DNA from: Minisyncoccota bacterium
GTDB lineage: Bacteria; Patescibacteriota; Minisyncoccia; UBA6257; HR35
Length of the DNA: 18,902 bases
Assembly (NCBI GenBank): GCA_937934285.1
Contig: CALHAT010000040.1
Location: forward strand, 1-18,902
Direction: 5' to 3'
Each line of letters starts with the position of its first letter. Positions within the stretch are counted from its first letter, which is position 1. This document shows, one piece after another, positions 7,734-13,128 of this stretch. The position numbers and the translations under genes were made by a program. The notes beneath the pieces were generated by a model. That model had not been told where the DNA came from. It searched no databases and saw only the letters and a program-made list of their open reading frames with translations.

Positions 7734-8731
7734 TTTAAATATTTTTTAATATTTTCCTGATGTTCTTTTAAAGTTTTTGCAAAAATCGCCCGGCCATCAC
7801 TATCATTTAAGTAATACCAATAAGGAGTTTCTACTGGTTGAATTACTGACTTAATAGCCAAAATACCAGGATTAGAAATTGGTTGTGGTGGTAAACCAAG
7901 TCTTTTATAAGTGTTAAATTCCGAATTTTTTTTCAAATCATTTTTAGTTAGCTTTTCTTTACAAAATATATAACCACATTTTTCATAAACTAAGGTGGCA
8001 TCAGCTTCTAAGAGTTTATTATTTTTTAATCTTTTGATTAAGATTCCAGCAATAATGGGAAAATCTTCAGTATATTTAGCTTCTTTTTCAACAATTGAAG
8101 CTAAAATTAATCTTTCATACAGACTTAATTCCTGACCCTTAAGTAATTCCGGAAAATTTTTTTTCATAAAATTAGAAAGAAAAGTTTTGATTATTTTCTT
8201 TTCATCATCAGAAGGGAAGAATTCATAAGTGTCAGGTGCTAAAAAACCCTCTAAACCGGCTTCAGGTGGAAAATAATCTGTTAATTTAGTTTCTGGAAAA
8301 TCTTTCAGTTTATATTTTTCTAAATTAACTTGAAAATTATTTTTTATTAGTAGAGCCTCAATTTCTTTTAAAGTTAATCCCTCGGGAACAGAAATTTTGA
8401 TACCACGACCACCTTTTTCTAAAATTTTAATTACATCTAAAAGATTATAAAAACCATTAAATTCATAAACTCCGGCTTTAATTTTTGATTTTTTTAAATA
8501 AGTTAAAAAGCGAAAATAAAATGAAGATCTAATAATTCCTTCTTTTTCTAAATTTTGAGCTAAAAACCAAGTTTTCGTGCCTGGACTTAGATAAAATGTT
8601 TTTCTTTCGCCAATAAAAACTGGAGCAAACAATGAATAAAGAAAATGAGTCAATATAAAAATCAAGACTCCTAAAAGAAGTAGCAAAGGATAAAGTTTAA
8701 AAATTTTTTTGATTATAGCTTCTTGAACCAT
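7730..8731 (-). CDS. mltG: Endolytic murein transglycosylase MltG (YceG-like)
   Basis: Membrane-bound enzyme that cuts nascent glycan strands and so ends peptidoglycan polymerisation. One N-terminal transmembrane helix (about 14-35) anchors a LysM-like region (SVPEGLTLKEIEALL, 114-128) and the YceG catalytic domain: EGFLAPDTYEF (161-171), ASIVEKEA (211-218, holding the catalytic Glu), the ADATLVYE segment, NTYKRLGLPPQPISNPG, and a C-terminal DGRAIFAKTLKEH. At 333 residues it matches the family. It overlaps the phosphohexomutase gene by 19 nt and znuA by 4 nt, so it belongs to the same transcript; a cell-wall enzyme beside a sugar-phosphate mutase makes sense, because the mutase could feed envelope sugar precursors. 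It also shows that the organism builds peptidoglycan. Confidence 0.94.
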   Translation of the reverse strand: MVQEAIIKKIFKLYPLLLLLGVLIFILTHFLYSLFAPVFIGERKTFYLSPGTKTWFLAQNLEKEGIIRSSFYFRFLTYLKKSKIKAGVYEFNGFYNLLDVIKILEKGGRGIKISVPEGLTLKEIEALLIKNNFQVNLEKYKLKDFPETKLTDYFPPEAGLEGFLAPDTYEFFPSDDEKKIIKTFLSNFMKKNFPELLKGQELSLYERLILASIVEKEAKYTEDFPIIAGILIKRLKNNKLLEADATLVYEKCGYIFCKEKLTKNDLKKNSEFNTYKRLGLPPQPISNPGILAIKSVIQPVETPYWYYLNDSDGRAIFAKTLKEHQENIKKYLK

Positions 8732-9894
8732 TTTTTAATTGTTAATAAATATTTTTTATCACCCTCAAAAGAAAGCCTAATTTTATTTTCGGTTTGCGAA
8801 GGTCGAAAATGTAGATAAAAACCTTTTTGCCATAAAAGATAACCATCGAACTTTTTTAATTTTAAGCGAAATTGTTTTTTTAAAAAAAGAGCGAAATTTT
8901 CTAAAGATGAAACTTTTTTCATCGGAACAATAATATCAAATCGATAAAGATTAAGTTTAAAAGTTTCCAAAAGGTTGTCGAAATTATTTAACTTATGGAG
9001 AAACAAACTTACTGCTAAATAAGGAGCCTCGGTTTTTAAATCTTTAAAAAGATAAAAATGTCCCGAAGGTTCAAAAGCTAAATCTATTTTAAATTTTTTA
9101 TAGGCTTGTTTGAAATAATTGTGACCGGTGCGAATAAAATAAATTTTTTTATTTTTTTGTAAAAGCAATTTTCTTAATTTTTGACTGAAAAATATTGGGC
9201 AACCAAGAAATTTATATTGTTTCTGGGAAGCCAAAAAATAGAAAATTAAATCAGCTAAAATTTGTTTATTTTTGTAATAAAGATAGATTCGATCATTATC
9301 AAAATCACTTTTAATTTTTATTAAAGAATTTTTCTTATGAAAGATGTTTAATTTTCTAAAATAGGGCAGGGAAGTTTTAAGAAAAAAATTTTTTAAATCA
9401 AATTCAACAAAAATTTTCTTTTTCGGTTTCACAATTGATTTTAATTTCTGAAAATAATCTTCGTAAACATTCTCCGCGAACCAATACGAACTCTTCGCGA
9501 ACTTATACGAACTATATTTAGAAGTTCGCATTAGTTTGCGTTTCAGTTCGCGTAAGTTCGCGAGTTTAACCTTCCAGCTTGTTCCATCTTTTAAAATAAA
9601 TTTTAAGCCAGAGTATTTTAGAGGAAGATGAGAAGCGGTTATCATAATCCCCGGAATTTTTCTTTTTATAACTTGAAAATAAAAGATTGGAGTTGGTAAA
9701 ATGCCAAGATCTTCAACTTCAAAATTATCCTTAAGAAAATTTTTTATTTTTAAGTTATTTTTATTAAAATCAGAAGCAACGAGAATTTTTTTAGCCCTCG
9801 TTTCTTTAAAGAAAATTTTTATAATTTTATAAATAATTTCCAAGCTTAAATCTTTACCTAAAATTCCTCTTAAATCGTATTCACTAAAAAGCAT
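8713..9894 (-). CDS. manB: Phosphohexomutase (phosphomannomutase/phosphoglucomutase family) with in-frame repeat insertion
   Basis: Alpha-D-phosphohexomutase moving phosphate between C6 and C1 of mannose or glucose for envelope sugar synthesis. All four active-site loops are recognisable although the sequence is divergent and lysine-rich: YDLRGI at the start, the phosphoserine loop ITASHLP (85-91, usually TASHNP), the metal loop DFDNDR (197-202), the sugar loop EPSGHFYL (275-282) and the phosphate loop RPSQTENKIR (364-373). At 393 residues it is shorter than the usual ~455. Residues 111-141, in the linker between domains I and II, come from a hairpin-forming DNA repeat (9474-9563) rich in Arg, Lys, Ser and Tyr. 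It is the first gene of the minus-strand operon; substrate specificity cannot be decided. It might be a weakly active or specialised paralogue. Confidence 0.85.
   Translation of the reverse strand: MLFSEYDLRGILGKDLSLEIIYKIIKIFFKETRAKKILVASDFNKNNLKIKNFLKDNFEVEDLGILPTPIFYFQVIKRKIPGIMITASHLPLKYSGLKFILKDGTSWKVKLANLRELKRKLMRTSKYSSYKFAKSSYWFAENVYEDYFQKLKSIVKPKKKIFVEFDLKNFFLKTSLPYFRKLNIFHKKNSLIKIKSDFDNDRIYLYYKNKQILADLIFYFLASQKQYKFLGCPIFFSQKLRKLLLQKNKKIYFIRTGHNYFKQAYKKFKIDLAFEPSGHFYLFKDLKTEAPYLAVSLFLHKLNNFDNLLETFKLNLYRFDIIVPMKKVSSLENFALFLKKQFRLKLKKFDGYLLWQKGFYLHFRPSQTENKIRLSFEGDKKYLLTIKKWFKKL
9474..9563. repeat. Imperfect ~90-bp hairpin repeat translated in the phosphohexomutase gene
   Basis: The segment is built from repeated CGCGAAC / TACGAACT words on the left (9475-9513) and their complements AGTTCGC / GTTCGCG on the right (9523-9562), with a central ATATTTAGA. 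Aligning the left arm with the reverse complement of the right arm by eye gives about 29 matches over 39 positions with one gap. The word composition is quite unlike the surrounding AT-rich gene. The insert is a multiple of three and has no stop on the gene strand, adding about 30 residues. Confidence 0.75.
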
Positions 9895-9916
9895 CTTATG
9901 ATAAAATTATAACATA
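9895..9916. promoter_or_regulatory. Divergent promoter region between the minus operon and uvrB
   Basis: Only 22 bp separate two divergent start codons. On the minus strand TATAAT (plus 9906-9911) lies 11 nt before the phosphohexomutase ATG, predicting a leader of about 4-5 nt. On the plus strand TAAAAT (9902-9907) lies 9 nt before the uvrB ATG, predicting about a 3-nt leader. The two -10 boxes overlap, so RNA polymerase could not occupy both at once. Any -35 elements would lie within the opposite gene. Placement is inferred from consensus only. Confidence 0.5.
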
Positions 9917-11827
9917 ATGTTTAAATTAACTTCTAATTTTAAACCAACCGGAGATCAGCCAATCGCTATTAAGAAATTGGTTGAAGGATTAATAAGAGGT
10001 TATTCTTATCAAACATTGCTTGGAGTAACTGGAAGTGGCAAGACATACACTATGGCCTCAGTAATTGCTAAGATCCAGAGGCCGGCTTTAATACTTTCAC
10101 CAAATAAAATTTTGGCTGCTCAGCTTTATCAAGAATTTCGTTCCTTTTTTCCAGAAAATGCTGTTCATTATTTTGTCAGTTATTATGACTATTATCAACC
10201 TGAAGCCTATCTTCCTGAAACTGATACTTATATTGCCAAAGATGCTAAAATCAATGAACTTCTTGATCAACTTCGTCATGCTGCTATCCAAAGTGCTTTA
10301 ACTCGGGATGATTTTATAATTGTTTCTTCAGTAAGTTGTATTTATGGTATTGGGGATCCTGAAGAATATAAAAATATCTGTCTGAATTTAGAAGTTGGTA
10401 AAAAAATTTCTGTTAAAGAGATTATTGATTATTTAAAAACATTGCAGTATGAAAAAGGAAGCTTGAGTGAAATAAAAGCTGGGAGTTATGTTTTTGATCG
10501 AGACTTAAATAAGATTTATGTTGTAAGTCCTGATGGCAGTTATATCATTGAAGTTAGTTTAAATAAAGAAAAAAATCAAAGTTTTATTTCACAAATAAAA
10601 AGATTTACTTTAAAAAAATCAAAAGAAGATATTTTTAAAATCGAGATCTCAGGAAATTATGAAGATTTAGGGGCAACAAAAATTTTCCCAGCTAAATTTT
10701 TTGTGACTCCTAAAGAAAAATTAGATTTAGCTATTTTAAATATTAAACAAGAATTAAAAGAAGTTTACTGGAAATTCTTAGAAGAAGGAAGAATTGTGGA
10801 AGCAGAAAGAATAAAACAGAGAACTCTATTAGATATTAATTTATTAGAAAGACAGGGTTATTGTCCGGGCATTGAAAATTATTCACGACATTTATCTTTT
10901 AGAAACCCCGGCGATCCTCCTTATACTTTACTTGATTATTTACCTAAAGAAACAATTATTTTTATTGATGAATCTCATTTGGCCGTTCCACAACTTCGGG
11001 CTATGGCTAATGGCGATCGTCGAAGAAAAGAAGCTTTGGTTGAATATGGTTGGCGCCTTCCTTCAGCTATTGATAATCGTCCTTTAACTTTTGATGAGTT
11101 TTTCGCTAAAAATTTCCAGATAATTTTTGTTTCCGCGACTCCAGGCAATTTTGAAAGAAAAAATTCAAAACAAATTGTTGAACAACTTATTCGCCCGACG
11201 GGTCTTCCGGATCCAAAGATTGAAATCAGACCAACAAAAAATCAAGTTGTTGATCTTTTGAGGGAAATCAGATTAAGAATTGAGAAAGACCATCGTGTTC
11301 TTGTTTTAACCTTAACCAAAAGATCAGCTGAAAATTTAACTGAATTTTTATTGAATCAAGGAATTAGAGCCCATTATCTTCATTCGGATATTAAAACTTT
11401 ACAACGAGCTGAAATTATTAAAAAATTAAGACAAGGAGAAATTGATGTTTTAGTTGGTGTCAATCTTTTAAGAGAGGGCTTAGATTTGCCAGAAGTATCC
11501 TTAGTAGCAATTTTAGATGCTGATCGTGAAGGATTTTTAAGGAACACCACGACTTTAATCCAGGCAATGGGAAGAAGCGCTCGCCATTTAGAGGGTAGGG
11601 TTATTTTATATGCTGATCAGATTACCAAATCAATTGAACAAGCAGTTAAAGAAACAGAAAGAAGAAGAAAATACCAATTAGCTTTTAATAAAAAATACAA
11701 AATCATCCCCCAGCCTATTATTAAAGAAATTCATGAAACTTTAACAGAAATTTTAGGCAAAGTTAAGGAAGAGATTAATAAAGAAGAGCTTGAAGCTTTT
11801 ATTGAATTAGAAGAAAATTCTATATAA
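9917..11827 (+). CDS. uvrB: Excinuclease ABC subunit B without C-terminal UVR domain
   Basis: Damage-verifying helicase-like subunit of nucleotide excision repair. Walker A GVTGSGKT (36-43); beta-hairpin region YYDYYQPEAYLPETDTYIAK (89-108) that clamps the damaged strand; DESH box (351-354); SATPG (406-410); LLREGLDLPE (517-526); and arginine-finger motif QAMGRSARH (549-557). GYCPGIENYSRHL and RLPSAIDNRPL are near-identical to the family. The protein stops at 636 residues, soon after the IIPQPIIKEI segment, so the ~35-residue UVR domain (usual LeFEeAAxLRD motif) that binds the homologous part of UvrC is missing. The next gene begins 7 bp later, so no remnant remains. Divergently transcribed from the minus operon. 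Confidence 0.97.
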   Translation: MFKLTSNFKPTGDQPIAIKKLVEGLIRGYSYQTLLGVTGSGKTYTMASVIAKIQRPALILSPNKILAAQLYQEFRSFFPENAVHYFVSYYDYYQPEAYLPETDTYIAKDAKINELLDQLRHAAIQSALTRDDFIIVSSVSCIYGIGDPEEYKNICLNLEVGKKISVKEIIDYLKTLQYEKGSLSEIKAGSYVFDRDLNKIYVVSPDGSYIIEVSLNKEKNQSFISQIKRFTLKKSKEDIFKIEISGNYEDLGATKIFPAKFFVTPKEKLDLAILNIKQELKEVYWKFLEEGRIVEAERIKQRTLLDINLLERQGYCPGIENYSRHLSFRNPGDPPYTLLDYLPKETIIFIDESHLAVPQLRAMANGDRRRKEALVEYGWRLPSAIDNRPLTFDEFFAKNFQIIFVSATPGNFERKNSKQIVEQLIRPTGLPDPKIEIRPTKNQVVDLLREIRLRIEKDHRVLVLTLTKRSAENLTEFLLNQGIRAHYLHSDIKTLQRAEIIKKLRQGEIDVLVGVNLLREGLDLPEVSLVAILDADREGFLRNTTTLIQAMGRSARHLEGRVILYADQITKSIEQAVKETERRRKYQLAFNKKYKIIPQPIIKEIHETLTEILGKVKEEINKEELEAFIELEENSI

Positions 11828-11828
11828 T
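11823..11828 (+). promoter_or_regulatory. Candidate -10 box giving a leaderless transcript
   Basis: TATAAT ends 6 nt before the ATG at 11835, placing the expected transcription start on the A of the start codon. It overlaps the uvrB stop codon. A poor -35 (TTGAAT, 11802-11807, 15-bp spacer) lies upstream. Consistent with the absence of Shine-Dalgarno motifs throughout the window, but a chance match cannot be excluded. Confidence 0.35.
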
Positions 11829-11834
11829 TAAAGT

Positions 11835-12356
11835 ATGGTTAAAACAAAATGGCAGACTTTGTATGTAAGGCTACTTTTAGTTTCGGTGCTTTTTGTTGTA
11901 TTTTTAATTGCTTTTTTGTTTAGTTTGAGATTTTATTCTAAAATGATAATGAAGAAATTAGAAAATATTGCTAGTTTAAAAAAAGAAATAGTGCAAAATC
12001 AAACCAGTCGAGAAAAAGAATTAAAATTTCAACAGTTGGTAACTCTTTTTCAAAACCGGAGTGGCAAAGAAATAACCTCGGTTTTATTTGAAGCACAACA
12101 AATCTTAAATCCTGATTTTGAGAAAACTAAAGAATTTTTACTAAAAAAATTTGATGATGAAAAATGGAAAATTGTTAATTCTAATTTTAATTTTGAAGAA
12201 AAAAAATTGAGTTTTACTTTAGAGATTTCTTTTCAAGATCTTAATAAGTTTTTAGATTTTTTACAAAATCAACCTTTAGTTATAAAAGTGAATAATTTGA
12301 AAATTGAAAAACAGGGGACGAGCTATCAAGTCGAAATTTCCTGGAAACTAAAATGA
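11835..12356 (+). CDS. Bitopic membrane protein with PilO-like topology, function unknown
   Basis: A 173-residue protein with a short cytoplasmic N-terminus, one transmembrane helix (about 14-34), a probable coiled coil (about 38-65, ENIASLKKEIVQNQTSREKE), and an extracytoplasmic domain of mixed helix and strand ending in alternating hydrophobic strands (SFTLEISFQDLNKFLDFL, VNNLKIEKQGTSYQVEISW). This helix, coiled coil, then ferredoxin-like fold arrangement is that of PilO/GspM-type alignment proteins of type IV pili. The order also fits a small PilO followed by another inner-membrane piece. Sequence similarity is too weak for me to name it, and no other pilus gene is visible. The next gene overlaps by 4 nt (ATGA), so the two are co-translated. 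Confidence 0.7.
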   Translation: MVKTKWQTLYVRLLLVSVLFVVFLIAFLFSLRFYSKMIMKKLENIASLKKEIVQNQTSREKELKFQQLVTLFQNRSGKEITSVLFEAQQILNPDFEKTKEFLLKKFDDEKWKIVNSNFNFEEKKLSFTLEISFQDLNKFLDFLQNQPLVIKVNNLKIEKQGTSYQVEISWKLK

Positions 12357-12559
12357 AAAAAATTAGATTAGCAATAATTTTAATTTATGTTATGGTTATT
12401 TCTTTAATTACTATTTTGACAATAATTTTCGTCGCCTGGTCATTTCAAAAAGGAGTTGATTTATATTTTAAAGAACCAACTAAGGAAGAGATTCAATTAC
12501 CCTCGCCATCAGACATTGAAAGAACAATCGAGATCTTGAGAAAATTTAAAATAATTTAG
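12353..12559 (+). CDS. Small single-pass membrane protein, unknown
   Basis: A 68-residue protein with one strong transmembrane helix (about 5-30, rich in Ile/Val/Leu) after a MKKIR start, then an outside or cytoplasmic tail with a proline-rich stretch (LPSPSDIERTIEILRKF). It overlaps the preceding bitopic protein gene by 4 nt, so the two products likely act together. The tail has helix-forming ability. I do not recognise a family. A 570-bp gene-poor region with hairpins follows. Confidence 0.6.
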   Translation: MKKIRLAIILIYVMVISLITILTIIFVAWSFQKGVDLYFKEPTKEEIQLPSPSDIERTIEILRKFKII

Positions 12560-12614
12560 CCGTTTTGTTGGCAAGCACGAGAACCAAGTTATTAAATGTA
12601 TAGAATTCAATCAA

Positions 12615-12652
12615 TCCGTATTATAAAATGCTATAGCAAAATATAATACGGA
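12615..12652. repeat. 38-bp interrupted palindrome with TGCTATAGCA core
   Basis: Perfect 11-bp arms TCCGTATTATA (12615-12625) and TATAATACGGA (12642-12652) flank the self-complementary TGCTATAGCA (12629-12638), with symmetric AAA/AAA spacers. Pairing extends outward with one bulged base (CAA/TTG). There is no T-run after it, so it does not look like an intrinsic terminator. It may be an operator or a remnant of a palindromic element. Confidence 0.7.
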
Positions 12653-12724
12653 CTTGAATCTTGAATAAAGAAAAAGATAAAACTATCTATTTTTTGAATA
12701 ATCGCTCCTAAATATGCAGCTATC

Positions 12725-12754
12725 AATAATAATTTGCTATCGCGTTTTATTATT
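12725..12754. repeat. Inverted repeat AATAATAA / TTATTATT
   Basis: Perfect 8-bp arms (12725-12732 and 12747-12754) enclose TTTGCTATCGCGTT. The inner GCTATCGC word resembles the GCTATAGC core of the palindrome at 12615-12652. The arms are pure A/T, so this one could be chance, but it directly abuts the next palindrome. Confidence 0.4.
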
Positions 12755-12756
12755 AC

Positions 12757-12794
12757 TTTGACAAAATTTTCACGATCGTAAATTTTTTGTCAAA
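12757..12794. repeat. 38-bp palindrome centred on ACGATCGT (copy 1)
   Basis: Perfectly symmetric about 12775.5: arms TTTGACAAAA (12757-12766) and TTTTGTCAAA (12785-12794), core ACGATCGT (12772-12779). Sixteen of nineteen positions pair. The same core recurs in a second palindrome 73 bp away. Shape fits a dimeric protein-binding site or a cruciform-forming element. Confidence 0.7.
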
Positions 12795-12831
12795 TTGAGA
12801 TTAGATTTAAGAAATTATTAAAAACATTGTT

Positions 12832-12865
12832 TCTACTAACTTTGACGATCGTTAATTTTGGTAGA
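12832..12865. repeat. 34-bp palindrome centred on ACGATCGT (copy 2)
   Basis: Symmetric about 12848.5: arms TCTAC (12832-12836) and GTAGA (12861-12865), core ACGATCGT (12845-12852). Fifteen of seventeen positions pair if G-T wobbles are counted. Its flanking sequence between arm and core (AACTTTG / TTAATTTT) is similar to copy 1. Confidence 0.65.
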
Positions 12866-12874
12866 GTAAAAATT

Positions 12875-12916
12875 GCTAACCCTTAATAGCTAACGGCTGA
12901 GAGCTAACTTTTAAAC
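12875..12916. repeat. Three 14-bp direct repeats starting GCTAAC
   Basis: GCTAAC occurs at 12875, 12889 and 12903, exactly 14 bp apart, followed by CCTTAATA, GGCTGAGA and TTTTAAAC. The spacers are diverged. The array lies just downstream of tRNA-Arg in the tRNA's own direction. Too short and irregular for a CRISPR. Confidence 0.55.
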
Positions 12917-12920
12917 CCTG

Positions 12921-12993
12921 TGCCCCTGGGAGGATTCGAACCTCCAACCTACTCCTTAGAAGGGAGCCGCTCTTCCAATTGAGCTACAGGGGC
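12921..12993 (-). tRNA. tRNA-Arg (anticodon UCU)
   Basis: A 73-nt cloverleaf read on the minus strand: acceptor GCCCCTG/CAGGGGC, D arm GCTC-AATTGGAA-GAGC, anticodon stem GCTCC/GGAGT (one G-T pair) with loop CTTCTAA giving anticodon TCT at positions 34-36, variable AGGTT, T arm GGAGG-TTCGAAT-CCTCC, discriminator A. It reads AGA and probably AGG codons, which are the dominant arginine codons in this AT-rich DNA. The 3' CCA is not encoded (the next bases are CAG), so CCA-adding enzyme is needed. A promoter with good spacing lies upstream. Confidence 0.97.
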
Positions 12994-13006
12994 TTATTTA
13001 AAAAAT

Positions 13007-13041
13007 AGGATCAGGATTTAAGAATTCAGAATCAAGAATAA
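13007..13041. repeat. Degenerate 7-bp tandem words in the tRNA leader
   Basis: Successive AGGATC, AGGATTT, AAGAATT, CAGAATC and AAGAATA words form a decayed tandem array. A related perfect pair CTTGAATCTTGAAT lies at 12653-12666 on the other side of the tRNA. Likely a slippage-derived low-complexity repeat. Confidence 0.35.
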
Positions 13042-13048
13042 TAAATTT

Positions 13049-13077
13049 ATTTTATCATAAATTTTTCAAATTGTAAA
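13049..13077 (-). promoter_or_regulatory. Promoter of tRNA-Arg
   Basis: On the minus strand -35 TTTACA (plus 13072-13077) and -10 TAAAAT (plus 13049-13054) are separated by exactly 17 bp, the sigma-70 optimum. Transcription would start near 13042 and run about 50 nt to the mature tRNA 5' end, so the primary transcript needs 5' trimming by RNase P. Confidence 0.65.
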
Positions 13078-13115
13078 AGAGAATATTTTATTAAAATTAT
13101 TTTTGGTTTTTATTG

Positions 13116-13121
13116 TAAAAT
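13116..13121 (+). promoter_or_regulatory. Candidate -10 box of the gatB operon, leaderless start
   Basis: TAAAAT ends 7 nt before the gatB ATG (13129), which puts the expected start of transcription at or one base before the start codon. No Shine-Dalgarno motif precedes the gene. This would be the promoter for the eight-gene plus-strand cluster gatB to rnc. Confidence 0.45.
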
Positions 13122-13128
13122 TTTATTA

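Larger units (their letters stand above)
12560..12920. other. Gene-free, palindrome-rich intergenic segment
   Basis: About 360 bp without a supportable gene on either strand. It contains four imperfect palindromes (12615-12652, 12725-12754, 12757-12794, 12832-12865), a 7-bp tandem CTTGAAT pair (12653-12666), and a three-unit 14-bp repeat with GCTAAC (12875-12916). A weak A/T-only hairpin followed by six T (12671-12695) might end transcription of the upstream membrane genes. This density of inverted repeats is not seen elsewhere in the window. Confidence 0.7.

Noticed and set aside
12671..12695. Intrinsic terminator after the small membrane protein gene
   Set aside because: The stem AGATA/TATCT is short with almost no G-C pairs; six T follow, but it is too weak to call as a feature on its own.
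12866..12895. Terminator of tRNA-Arg on the minus strand
   Set aside because: A GCTA/TAGC stem with an 8-nt loop is followed by AATTTTT, but four base pairs are not enough; the GCTAAC repeat alone explains the match.
12875..12916. CRISPR array
   Set aside because: Units are only 14 bp with a 6-bp conserved word; no cas genes and no repeat-spacer pattern.
12560..12920. Replication origin
   Set aside because: Palindromes and AT-rich stretches are present, but I saw no DnaA-box cluster (TTATCCACA-like) and no dnaA, dnaN or rpmH nearby.
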